This document shows positions 22,801 to 31,238 of a stretch of DNA of 64,000 nt, in pieces. The notes beneath the pieces are model-generated. The model was not told the DNA's origin and ran no database searches. It saw nothing but the letters and a program-made list of their open reading frames with translations. The number at the start of each line of letters is the position of its first letter. Positions within the stretch are counted from its first letter, which is position 1. The position numbers and the translations under genes are program-made. The DNA is from Treponema berlinense (GTDB lineage: Bacteria; Spirochaetota; Spirochaetia; Treponematales; Treponemataceae): contig NZ_FUXC01000011.1 of the NCBI RefSeq assembly GCF_900167025.1, positions 1 to 64,000 on the forward strand, given 5' to 3'.

Positions 22801-25335
22801 TTCAAAACTTCAAGTGACGGATCATTTGAAGCCACAAACATTCTGGCAAGCGGTTCACACGATATTATTTTCAGTAAGAACGGATGGGTGAGCCAGACCA
22901 TTACAATTTCAGACTTGGTTCCTCTTGAAGAAAGGGAAATCGGTGCAAACAAGGAATTTGTTCTTAAAGATACAGAAAAACCTGTTGTTTCATCTGTAGT
23001 TATAAACTCAGGCGCCAACAGTTCAAGTTCAACAAAACTGAATGTAGATATTATCGCAAGTGATGCCGGTTCGGGTCTTTACAAAATGGGCGTTCAGGTT
23101 ATTCCAACTATCGGTGGGGTGGACAAGCAGATTTATCCTACAACACCGGCCTGGACAGACTATAAAGCCGGCTTTGAATACAACCTGGAAGACCTGCCGT
23201 CTGTTGTTTATTCAGGAAACGGAACTTACACTCTTGTAGTTTCTGTAAAAGATAAAGCCGGAAACATTTCTGAAGTATGCAAAAAAGCTATCAGAATTAC
23301 CGACATCGTTACAACAATCAGCGGTGTTCTTAAGGGAGATAACCTGCACCTTACAAAAGACCGCAGCCCATATCTTGTTGTTGCTGACTGTAACGTTACA
23401 GAAACAGATACTCTGGTAATTGAACCGGGCGTTGAAGTGAGATTCGACGGAGAGTTCTGTATTTCTGTTAGCGGAGAAATTCACGCCCGCGGTACAAAAG
23501 ACGAAAAAATCCTCTTTACTTCTAACAGTGTTGATAAGGAAACTATATGGACTGAAGAGGAATATGGCGAATACATTGACGAAAATGGCAATTACCAGTG
23601 GGGGCCTCATGAAGTTACAAAAACCGGAATCAAGACAACTTACTGGACTGGTATTGCAATCAATGGCTCTTCCGTTACTGTAAACAATTCAAATGAATAT
23701 GTAAACGGAAACATTATGGAATACTGTGAAGTGGAATACTCAGATTCACCATTAACAGTAAAAGCCGGAACTTACATCAATCATTGTACATTCAGTAAAT
23801 CAAAAGTACATGAATGGGATGCGGACAATTACGGAACTGTTTACCTTGGAAACAGAAATATTTACTGTTTCTCTTCAACTTTTGAAACTGGTGTTTGTGT
23901 TAACGAGGCATCTGGTATTTTTGCAAACAATAAAGTTCTGAAGACATTAAGAATGGATTGGAGCAGCGGAAGTCTTTTCAGGCAGAACCATATTTCAAAT
24001 GCTTCTGTAAGTTTCTATTATTTCCAAGGATATTGTTCAGATAATATATTCGAATCAGTTTCCTTTAATATAAGTGGAAATGCTAATTCAGGAGTAATCT
24101 CTAACAATAACTTTATAGACTGTGCTTCTCCTATTGTAACTACTACAGAAAGTTATCAAATAGGAAGAAACTATAACTTTACAAACAATTACTGGGGTGA
24201 AGGAAATACTGAAGAACTTGAATATAAAGGTTCTGATGCAAACATTTCCTTTATTTCTGACAATTACGACAACTTCCGTTATATGAAAGTTGATTACTCA
24301 GGCTGGCTTACTTCTGCAAACTCTAATGCAGGAACAAAGGGAGAAGCCTTTATTCCTGTTGGAAACGCAATAGTAAATTGTACATCTATGGAAAACCAGG
24401 AATTTACTGACCCTGAAATTACAAAAGAAATTTCTTATGGCGGGAGTTCTTATACACCACTTGATAAAATTACTCTTTATGTTGATGGGGTTCCTGTAAG
24501 AACTGATTCTGAATTTATGAATTACAACGCGTTTACATACAGTTCTTCATATTCACTTGGGCTTCCTTACATGAATGCCGGAAAACATGCATTAAAAGTA
24601 GTTCTTGTTGATAAAGACGGAAATACAAGTGAAAAATCCTCTTACTTTACTATTATTCATAGTGATACTTCTGGTTCAGAACTTGCCGGTGTAAGCTGGA
24701 ATAAAACTACAGGTCAGCCGTTAAAAGACAGCCGTACAGCATATCTCTGGCATCTGGACGCAAGCGGAAATGAAGCAAGTGATACGAATGCAAACATTGG
24801 TGGCTATACTAATTCACTTGGTGGATTAGGCGGATGTTCTAGTTATATTCATACTTTTGATAACGTTTCATTAGATCTTCCAAATAATGCATTTACAGTT
24901 GAGTACTGGATAAAAGGAAGTAACAGAACAAGTAGTCCATATTTATATATACGTAAGGAAGACTGCTTTTCTATTGGTAGCCAAATTTATATTTATTACG
25001 AAACTTCAAATAGTTCAATTTCTAGTCACTGGAGCAATATATCTGGACCTTCTGGAGATGGAAAATGGCATCACGTGGCTTATGTATATGGAAGTAATTA
25101 TGTAGCTTCTTACGTAGACGGAATTCTTACAAGTTATTCAAATAACATGAATATTGAAATGTATAACAGTACAAGGAAGTTATACATTTCTTCTGATTCA
25201 AATAGGTTTGATGCTGTTGATGAATTAAGAATTAGTAATGAAGCCCGCAGTGCAGACGAAATTGCCGCTTACTATAAAGATGCAAGTGAAGTAATGAAGA
25301 AATCAACCGGCAGTCTTGATGCCATTGTTTACTAA
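19882..25335 (+). CDS. Giant surface lipoprotein: chitobiase-like, ten carboxypeptidase-regulatory-like repeats, beta-helix, LamG
   Basis: An 1817-residue lipoprotein (lipobox G-V-S-C after a 23-residue hydrophobic signal). In order: a chitobiase/hexosaminidase C-terminal-like domain (about 45-125, FYTVDGSNPS); then about ten Ig-like carboxypeptidase-regulatory (Cna-B-type) repeats of 85-90 residues starting near 129, 242, 334, 424, 511, 600, 688, 775, 860 and 943. These carry the recurring pattern G.v.G.v......G..v.........T...G.f......PG.Y......GY. Next come an Ig-like region (about 1030), a right-handed beta-helix (about 1143-1480), another Ig-like domain and a LamG/concanavalin-type domain (about 1600-1803). 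It is probably an extended surface stalk with a glycan- or protein-binding tip. AGGAAGTA precedes the ATG. The last 700 residues are paralogous to the next gene. Confidence 0.8.
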   Translation: MKGFIRKIVLLAVTLVLVGIGVSCQNSFSGDGGGEESSPSLQAPVVTPASGQFSEGFKTIEIENKNNMGDIFYTVDGSNPSAESFRYTEPFKIYSSSVVKAVVIYNKSASLVVSSKYELNVGKTQTQLGIISGKIGLSNNLPEDVKEQLKNTDVYIFSDDLPGKVITCKMGGSYYIDGLDTSRTYDFYFTNTEPGVVQGAKTSRAATAKDENGRPLVANKNSIKPESGAGIEVDVNLSATGTIKGTAKRFDVTGAEEADQGGISVYIPGTSYSALTDKNGNFAMSGIPQGLHTIRAQYAGYTFVEKENVLLQTKDENAPETVIPETFNLSFGRGIVKGSVVLSDATEAGENAGILVNLSESTNTYSYSAVTNLNGNFSIVDVYPGTYTVEISKEGYDSAIISEIKVNGASFTSIPTTTLQVIGGKLSGKVSVDGLTVFDGITVLAENENGKKYFGIVNSAGEFSWESVSPGTYKITANYAGYKSISVSGIVVSMGNDVSDIRLSIKEKATYTITGKVLREGMDSGFEGTSVVANNSTDKSFSKTTVTGTDGTFILSEVEPGDYMITISREGYITDNSIYVSVGTQAIEVIPDVILKNSLGSVKGTVTLESALDNAGIEILLKSEKNEKTFSTVTDTLGLYSISGIEPGTWRVQATKGGFNTGLSDAFSVNAGNTTEVSAMELKISHRSIYGTVVLEGRTDATGVRITATNVTKTNEIYSALSNKDGVYALSGMIPGEYILSYSYEGYRSYTGSSVNLKEDSSLNLEAITLGKATGKISGIVNLEGCSDHSGITVSINGTDYTYVTEADGSYEFTVPSGNYPGGVRFKRDDFQLTAKADTIPVLTDSTYGVLTVEMKCISVPVKGVIDLAGTDDNSGIKVTVDGLDDVETLTDTEGNWKLEHIPLGYRTFRFSKVNVPDVTSEKLLEPSIGLDIGKIGMIPDSATLKGHVYLTDMTDHQGIIITVKTVDQEDMVFKTSSDGSFEATNILASGSHDIIFSKNGWVSQTITISDLVPLEEREIGANKEFVLKDTEKPVVSSVVINSGANSSSSTKLNVDIIASDAGSGLYKMGVQVIPTIGGVDKQIYPTTPAWTDYKAGFEYNLEDLPSVVYSGNGTYTLVVSVKDKAGNISEVCKKAIRITDIVTTISGVLKGDNLHLTKDRSPYLVVADCNVTETDTLVIEPGVEVRFDGEFCISVSGEIHARGTKDEKILFTSNSVDKETIWTEEEYGEYIDENGNYQWGPHEVTKTGIKTTYWTGIAINGSSVTVNNSNEYVNGNIMEYCEVEYSDSPLTVKAGTYINHCTFSKSKVHEWDADNYGTVYLGNRNIYCFSSTFETGVCVNEASGIFANNKVLKTLRMDWSSGSLFRQNHISNASVSFYYFQGYCSDNIFESVSFNISGNANSGVISNNNFIDCASPIVTTTESYQIGRNYNFTNNYWGEGNTEELEYKGSDANISFISDNYDNFRYMKVDYSGWLTSANSNAGTKGEAFIPVGNAIVNCTSMENQEFTDPEITKEISYGGSSYTPLDKITLYVDGVPVRTDSEFMNYNAFTYSSSYSLGLPYMNAGKHALKVVLVDKDGNTSEKSSYFTIIHSDTSGSELAGVSWNKTTGQPLKDSRTAYLWHLDASGNEASDTNANIGGYTNSLGGLGGCSSYIHTFDNVSLDLPNNAFTVEYWIKGSNRTSSPYLYIRKEDCFSIGSQIYIYYETSNSSISSHWSNISGPSGDGKWHHVAYVYGSNYVASYVDGILTSYSNNMNIEMYNSTRKLYISSDSNRFDAVDELRISNEARSADEIAAYYKDASEVMKKSTGSLDAIVY

Positions 25336-25346
25336 GGAGAAAGGTT

Positions 25347-28300
25347 ATGAAAAATACATTTAGAAATATAATCTTTGTAACAATATCTGTTTTATTGATA
25401 GGAATTATTTCAGCCTGTTCCAACTCTTTTTCAAACGAAGTTTCGAATCCAGATTCTGAAAATCTAAACAGTCAGAATCTGGGCTCTGCTACAGTGCGCA
25501 TGTTTGTTCCGGACTATACTGCAATGGCAGAAAAATCTGAAAGCCGTGCAATAGCACCACAGACAGCTTATGTACAGCTTTCGGGCTATAATTCAGTTTC
25601 AGGAAACTGGAATGTATTCCAGAGAATTGAATTTTCAAGTGCTGTAAAAACACCTGTAGAAAACTCTCCTGAAAATTTTCCTGGTAATATTTTTACCATT
25701 ACCTTTGATAAGGTTGTGGCAAAGTCTTACCAGGCTGGTGAACTAAAAATTGAACTTTTAAATAGCGCAGAAAGTGTTTTAACTTCAGGAACAAATGCAA
25801 CAACAGTAAATGTTCAGTATGGCGGAAATGCTTCAACAACTTTTTACACTGTTCCAGAAAACTCGGGAAATAGCGATTCAAACCTTTCTAAGGGTGAAAT
25901 GAAATTCATGCATTACATAATGAACGCAAATACTCATTATACACTTCACCTTGATGTAGAAGGTTCTTCTTACCCTGATGTAGTTATCTTCAATGAAAAT
26001 GGAACTTTTGAAAAATATATATCCGTTGATTCTGCAGAAAGTTCAAGAATCGAATTTACTGAAGACTCACAGGCTGTAAAATATATTGGAGTATGGGCCG
26101 ATGACGGAGTTGCAGTTTCAAACTATAAGCTGAATCTTTATACAGACCTTACAGATTTTACTTTCAAAGATTCATCCATTGGATTCTGGGGTGGTGAAAA
26201 GTATCAGGTTAATCTTACACCGATTCCTTCAGATTCATATCTTGGAAAAGCCACATACACAAGTAGTAACCCTGACATTACTGTAAATGAAGACGGTTTA
26301 ATTTCAGGAAATAATGAGGCGGAAGGTACAATTACAGTTTTTTATAACGGCATTTCCCATTCTATTGCTGTAAATGTTTATGAAACAGCAACAGAAATTA
26401 CAGGTGTATTAAGCGGTGAAAAGCTCCACTGGACAAAAGAAAACAGCCCTTACAAGGTTACAGGAGATATTCTTATAGAAGAAAACGACCAGCTTATAAT
26501 TGAGCCAGGTGTAAAGGTTTATTTTGTTGGAAACAATTACATCAAAATGAACGGTTCAATTTATGCCGTTGGTACTAAAGACGAACCAATTACAATTACA
26601 AAAGCCGCAAGCTATAACGGAACATGGGATGGCCTTAGAATTGGTGGCGGTTCATTAAATACAACAGATACTTATACATATAACTCGGGAAATATCCTTA
26701 AATATGTAAATTTCAGTTATGCACAAACTCCAGTCGAATTAAACAGCCCTGTATTTGTAGATCATTGTAATTTTACTGATTGTTACGGTTCTGTTTCTGT
26801 AAAAGGTGGTTCTGTATTGATAAACGATAATTTTGAAAATGGAATATCTATTTCTTCAAGTGGTAATATTATTACAAATAACAGAATCAAAAGTTCCCTT
26901 GAGTTGGATTGGTGGGACAGTAATGTTACAGCTTCAAATAATACTTTTGAAAATTGTTATTGTCGTTTTGAAGGCCCTTATTCTAAATCGTTTATTAACA
27001 ATATTTTCAAAGGTGGAACTTTGTATCTTGGTTCAGATTATTACGATTGTTTGAGAATCCAGAATAATAATTTTGAAAACTTCACTGGCATAATGCTTGA
27101 TATTTCAGGTAGTCATGATTCTTATAAGACAATTGACTTTACCGGTAACTACTGGGGTGAATCTCAGACAGCAGAACTTATTGCAAATGAAGCAACTGGT
27201 GAAAAAAATGTAAGCTTTATCAGAGATTACCGTGATGACTTTAATCTTACAGAAGTTGACTACACTGGATGGAAGCGGGAACCTGTAGAAGGAGCCGGTT
27301 ATCAGGGAGAAAACTTTATTGCATTTGACTACACTGTAAACGGTTACAACTGGAATAATGGCGGCTATTACCCGGAATCTAAAAGCCCTGATTTATCAAT
27401 TGTTATTACTCCTCAGTACAGTTCAAATGCAATAAGCCAGTACAGAGTTTCTCAGGGTTATGAAAACCTTAAGAATGCTGAATGGAAGACATTTACAGAA
27501 AACGTTTCATTTACAGTAGATCTTTCAGCTCTTGAAAATGAACTGGCTCCAATTTATATCCAGCTTAAAGACTCAGAAGGAAATATAAGTTCATCTGTAA
27601 ACCATAATATACCTTATGATAAGCCTGTAATTACATCATCAATAAAAGACGGTGCTTCATGGAAAAATCCTTCAAAAGTTGATTTACAAATCGATATTAC
27701 GGATTCTTCAAGAGTAACAAGATATGAAATTCTTTGTGATTCTGTTTGTATCAGATCTGATGAAACAAGTTATGGTGATTCACACTGGGGTGTAACCCAT
27801 TCTTTAGGCCTTCCTTATATGGCTTCAGGAGAACATTTATTAACTCTTAATGCATGGGATATGGCAGGAAACAAAACTACAGAAGAAATTCATTTTACAA
27901 TTGAAAAAGATAATTCAGATGTTTCTTCTTTAGCCGGAACAAGCTGGGATACAACAACAGGCCAGCCTTTGAAAGACTCAAAGACAGTATACCTATGGCA
28001 CTTAGATGAAGACGGAAATGAAGTCAGCGGTGAAGTTTCACTTGAAAGTTACACAGCAACTACAGGTGGTTTAGGAAACGGAAATGCAAGCTATGTAGCT
28101 TCCTATAATACAATTCCTGTTGATTTTAGTGAAACTAACGCCTATACCGTAGAATTCTGGCAGAAAGGAACCGGAAACAGGTTGGAAATTTCAAAATCAG
28201 ATCAGTTCGATTGTTTTACATTATATTCCGGTTCAAATTGCAGTGGTAATATTTCCAATTATTATAAAACTTCTTCCGGGTCACAAACTGGAAATGGTTT

Positions 28301-28556
28301 TGACTCACCTTATATTGATGCTTCTACTTGGCATTACTGGGCCTTTACATATAACGGTAAATACGCTGCAATTTATTGCGATGGTGTACTGGTTTCCTTT
28401 AATGAAATGAATATTGAATTATTCAGTAATGAAAATAAACTGTATATTTATTCAAATAGTGAAGGAAACTACGACGAAATCCGTATTTCAAATGCGGCCC
28501 GTTCAGGAGATGAAATTGCAGCTTACTATAAAGCGGCAAAAGATAAGATCCAGTAA
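25347..28556 (+). CDS. Surface lipoprotein: BIG2-like, beta-helix and LamG (paralogue of the upstream gene)
   Basis: A 1069-residue lipoprotein (lipobox I-S-A-C) starting 11 nt after the upstream stop with a strong AAGGAG site, so the two are co-transcribed. After a unique N-terminal 280 residues comes a bacterial Ig-like (BIG2) domain (about 285-350; TYTSSNPDI, NEDGLISGN). A beta-helix then begins with the same VLSGEKLHWTKENSPY signature as the paralogue's VLKGDNLHLTKDRSPY. An Ig-like domain with SLGLPYM, the TTGQPLKDS linker and a LamG domain ending EIAAYYKAA follow. It lacks the ten-repeat stalk, so it looks like a shorter version presenting the same tip. A terminator follows. Confidence 0.8.
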   Translation: MKNTFRNIIFVTISVLLIGIISACSNSFSNEVSNPDSENLNSQNLGSATVRMFVPDYTAMAEKSESRAIAPQTAYVQLSGYNSVSGNWNVFQRIEFSSAVKTPVENSPENFPGNIFTITFDKVVAKSYQAGELKIELLNSAESVLTSGTNATTVNVQYGGNASTTFYTVPENSGNSDSNLSKGEMKFMHYIMNANTHYTLHLDVEGSSYPDVVIFNENGTFEKYISVDSAESSRIEFTEDSQAVKYIGVWADDGVAVSNYKLNLYTDLTDFTFKDSSIGFWGGEKYQVNLTPIPSDSYLGKATYTSSNPDITVNEDGLISGNNEAEGTITVFYNGISHSIAVNVYETATEITGVLSGEKLHWTKENSPYKVTGDILIEENDQLIIEPGVKVYFVGNNYIKMNGSIYAVGTKDEPITITKAASYNGTWDGLRIGGGSLNTTDTYTYNSGNILKYVNFSYAQTPVELNSPVFVDHCNFTDCYGSVSVKGGSVLINDNFENGISISSSGNIITNNRIKSSLELDWWDSNVTASNNTFENCYCRFEGPYSKSFINNIFKGGTLYLGSDYYDCLRIQNNNFENFTGIMLDISGSHDSYKTIDFTGNYWGESQTAELIANEATGEKNVSFIRDYRDDFNLTEVDYTGWKREPVEGAGYQGENFIAFDYTVNGYNWNNGGYYPESKSPDLSIVITPQYSSNAISQYRVSQGYENLKNAEWKTFTENVSFTVDLSALENELAPIYIQLKDSEGNISSSVNHNIPYDKPVITSSIKDGASWKNPSKVDLQIDITDSSRVTRYEILCDSVCIRSDETSYGDSHWGVTHSLGLPYMASGEHLLTLNAWDMAGNKTTEEIHFTIEKDNSDVSSLAGTSWDTTTGQPLKDSKTVYLWHLDEDGNEVSGEVSLESYTATTGGLGNGNASYVASYNTIPVDFSETNAYTVEFWQKGTGNRLEISKSDQFDCFTLYSGSNCSGNISNYYKTSSGSQTGNGFDSPYIDASTWHYWAFTYNGKYAAIYCDGVLVSFNEMNIELFSNENKLYIYSNSEGNYDEIRISNAARSGDEIAAYYKAAKDKIQ

Positions 28557-28559
28557 AGG

Positions 28560-28785
28560 TTAAACATTAAGCCCCGGGAAAATCCCGGGGCTTTTTGGGT
28601 ATATTACGTTTATTAGTTCTTCCCGGCTTACCATTTCAGGCATTCCCGGTTTTTCAGTTCTTGTACAGCAGATCACCTTCATTCCAAAAGCTTTTCCGAT
28701 TTCTGAAACTTTCTTTCCGATGTTTCCGTAACCAAAGATTCCCAAAGTTTTTCTTTCGGAAAGCCTTGGCTTATGGATGAAAAAG
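28560..28785 (-). pseudogene. Remnant of a D-2-hydroxyacid dehydrogenase gene
   Basis: The minus-strand frame reads PRLSERKTLGIFGYGNIGKK then KAFGMKVICCTRTEKPG. This is the Rossmann GxGxxG core that opens the NAD-binding domain of D-2-hydroxyacid dehydrogenases (lactate, glycerate and phosphoglycerate types). Both ends are missing: upstream it fades into a fragment on the opposite strand, and downstream it stops within the terminator of the lipoprotein operon. About 75 of the usual 320 residues survive, so it cannot be functional. Confidence 0.65.
28571..28596 (+). terminator. Intrinsic terminator of the lipoprotein operon
   Basis: GCCCCGGGA (28571-28579) pairs with TCCCGGGGC (28583-28591) around AAA, followed by five Ts. 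Confidence 0.8.
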
Positions 28786-29160
28786 CTGACGATATTCTTG
28801 GATTTCCTTACGCCACAGGAAATAAATTCACTTCAAGACCAGAAGACCTGCTTTAGCGCCTTACAGTAATTTCTGAAGAATCGGAACTTAAACTTTTTGA
28901 CGGAAGAATTAATCACAATAATGGCTGGTTTGTTTTAAGTTCGGAACTGTCTGCTGGAAAAACTGAAAAAGCTCTTGTTTGGAAAATCATTCCAAATGTA
29001 GATGAAACATGGCTTTATAAACCGGTTCTTCAGGTTTCTCAGGTTGGTTACCATTCTTCCCAGAAAAAATGATGCGTAATTGAAACTGACAAAAGAGACG
29101 GCAATATTTATGAAGCCGTGCTTTTAAAACATACAGCAGAAGGACAAAGTTTTTTCTGCA
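28773..29160 (+). pseudogene. Remnant of a glycoside-hydrolase-type gene with two in-frame stops
   Basis: One frame carries protein-like sequence across the region, interrupted by TAG at 28854 and TGA at 29070. The segment VLQVSQVGYHSSQKK followed by VIETDKRDG resembles the N-terminal Ig-like (CelD_N) domain of GH9-type cellulases, whose signature is a Q-x-GY-hP-x-x-K strand. It runs directly into repeat copy B and ends there. It is a decayed gene truncated by the repeat or by the rearrangement that created it. Confidence 0.5.
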
Positions 29161-29434
29161 AATGTTGAACCTGTGTTCCTGTTGGTGAGTTTTGTTACGT
29201 CATTGTTTTTTTGAACTGTTGTTCTGTTAGTGGAAAATGCTACGGCGGATGCGGCGGCCGTAGTTGCAGCGGGTTGGCAAGGCCAGGCTGCTGCAATGAG
29301 CGGGAGCGAAGCCAGAGCAGCCGGTCTGACAGGGGAAATTTACAGTGAAAGAAAGACATTTTTGGGCAAAAATATTCCGTCCATAGGAATAATAGGTATG
29401 GCAAAAGAACGCCCCAGGGTAATTTTTAGAGGTT
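29146..29434 (+). repeat. 290-bp direct repeat, copy B
   Basis: Second copy of the element at 18676-18965, same orientation. The left boundary cuts the glycoside-hydrolase remnant. The right boundary is followed within 50 nt by the promoter of the Na/Pi transporter gene. Confidence 0.85.
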
Positions 29435-29482
29435 AGAGGTTCCCTTTTTGTTAAAAAACAGTTAAAATAAGCCAGTTTTTTT

Positions 29483-29488
29483 TATAAT
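29483..29488 (+). promoter_or_regulatory. -10 element close to the Na/Pi gene start
   Basis: TATAAT at 29483-29488, 10 nt before the ATG at 29499. The predicted leader is about 4 nt and there is no ribosome binding site. Confidence 0.5.
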
Positions 29489-29498
29489 GTAGTTTTTT

Positions 29499-31166
29499 AT
29501 GATTTTTAACATTGTTGCTCAGGTTTTTGGTTTTGTCGGCTCTCTCTGCCTTTTGCTTTTTGGAATGAATATGCTTTCCGACGGAATTCAGAAAGGTGCG
29601 GGAAGTAATTTACAGAAGTTGCTTGGAAAAATTGCAGGAAACAGATTTACGGCGGTTTTGACCGGAATTGGCGTTACGGCGATTATTCAGTCGTCTGGTG
29701 CTACTACCGTAATGGTTGTGAGTTTTGTCAATGCGGAAATGCTCACGCTCAAACAGGCAATTGGCGTAATTTTTGGCGCAAATATTGGTACGACCGTTAC
29801 TGCCTGGATTGTTTCGCTTTTTGGATTCAGTTTTTCGATTGCTGATGCGGCAATTCCGCTTTTTGGAATTGGTTTTCTTTTAAAGCGCATGAAAAAATTC
29901 AAGATTCACAATTTTGCAGATTGTTTTATGGGATTTGCAATTTTGTTTATGGGTCTTGACCTTCTTCAAAAAACATTGACCTTGAGTTCTGAGTCGGCGG
30001 CAGTTTTGCAGCATCTTACGAATTTGGGAATTGGCGGACTTTTGCTCGGTGTTTTTATCGGAGCGGCGGTTACGGCTCTTATACATTCGTCTTCGGCTAT
30101 GACGGCGATTGTTCTTACGATGGCGGCAAATAACTTTTTAACCTGGGAGCTTTCGGCTGCCTTGGTTTTGGGAAGCAATATTGGTTCGACGATTGATGCC
30201 GTTATGTCAGCTTTTGGCGCTACGACCAATGCAAAACGTACGGCGCTTGTGCATGTTATGTTCAATGTTGTGGGAACTGTAATTGTTCTGTGCTTCTTTA
30301 AACCTTTCTTGAGTCTTGTTGATATGATTGTTCCTGGAACTCCAGCTTCAAATATTACAACTCATATTGCAATGCTCCATACGATTTTTAACCTTTGTTC
30401 TACGTTGATTTTCCTTCCTTTTGTCGATCAGATTGCATTTCTTGCAACTAAAATTATTAAAACCACTCCAGAAGAAAGCAATTCGCATTATAGATTTCCA
30501 GCAATTTTGCCTAACAGCCACGTTTCGGCAGATGTTTACCTTTTTCAGATTCAAAAAGAAATTTCAAAAATGTCTGCAAAAATAATGGAAATGTTCGATA
30601 TTATTTCGAATACTCTTGCGCGCGCAGGCAGAAATCCTCAGGAAGTTGAGGTTGAAAAGTCGGTTGATTTGGTTCAGCAGCTGGAAGAATATATTGACGA
30701 AATGAACGAAGCAATCACTCACTTTTTGCAGCACGTTTCTCGTCTGCCGAATGCAAACCACGAAGACAGAATTCATTTTTCGCGGTTAATGACGATTACA
30801 GATACGCTTGAAAGTTTGAGCGATGAAAATTCTTCGATAATGTACACGCTCAAAAAGTACATTGAAAGCGAAAGTTTTAATTTTGTTTCTGACCAGACAA
30901 AAAAAATCTGTGGTTATCTTGAATCGGTTCGCCTGTTCTATGAACGGGTTTGCGTAAACTTTACGATTGGCATGACTGGTGAACAGAAATACGAATACGA
31001 AAAGCTCGAAGACGAAATTGACCATACAAAGAAGAGCTTAAAATACGAAAGCCGCAAACGAATTGAATCAGGAAGCGATGTAAAAGCAGAACTTGCTTAT
31101 ATCGACCTGGTAAGAAAAATCGAAAAAGCCGGCGACTGCATCTACACAATAGTTCAAGCTATCTAA
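29499..31166 (+). CDS. Na+/phosphate symporter with PhoU-like domain
   Basis: A 555-residue NptA/YjbB-type transporter. The membrane half holds two inverted repeats with the substrate-binding QSSGATT (about residues 65-71) and IHSSSAMT motifs, each followed by a GANIGTT or GSNIGST loop. The C-terminal 200 residues are helical with PhoU-like spacing and face the cytoplasm. The family couples sodium entry to phosphate transport. The message is nearly leaderless. A strong bidirectional terminator separates it from pntB. Confidence 0.85.
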   Translation: MIFNIVAQVFGFVGSLCLLLFGMNMLSDGIQKGAGSNLQKLLGKIAGNRFTAVLTGIGVTAIIQSSGATTVMVVSFVNAEMLTLKQAIGVIFGANIGTTVTAWIVSLFGFSFSIADAAIPLFGIGFLLKRMKKFKIHNFADCFMGFAILFMGLDLLQKTLTLSSESAAVLQHLTNLGIGGLLLGVFIGAAVTALIHSSSAMTAIVLTMAANNFLTWELSAALVLGSNIGSTIDAVMSAFGATTNAKRTALVHVMFNVVGTVIVLCFFKPFLSLVDMIVPGTPASNITTHIAMLHTIFNLCSTLIFLPFVDQIAFLATKIIKTTPEESNSHYRFPAILPNSHVSADVYLFQIQKEISKMSAKIMEMFDIISNTLARAGRNPQEVEVEKSVDLVQQLEEYIDEMNEAITHFLQHVSRLPNANHEDRIHFSRLMTITDTLESLSDENSSIMYTLKKYIESESFNFVSDQTKKICGYLESVRLFYERVCVNFTIGMTGEQKYEYEKLEDEIDHTKKSLKYESRKRIESGSDVKAELAYIDLVRKIEKAGDCIYTIVQAI

Positions 31167-31201
31167 AAAAAATGTCCGCAAAAAAATGCGGACATTTTTT
31201 T
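31165..31201. terminator. Bidirectional terminator between the Na/Pi gene and pntB
   Basis: AATGTCCGCA (31171-31180) pairs with TGCGGACATT (31187-31196), with A and T tracts on either side. Confidence 0.8.
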
Positions 31202-31238
31202 GCGGACACAAATAAAATCAATTCAAATTTTTATAATT

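Noticed and set aside
28854-29072. Recoded TAG/TGA (stop codon read-through) in the hydrolase-like frame
   Set aside because: The frame lacks both ends of the domain and is cut by a repeat, so simple decay explains the stops.
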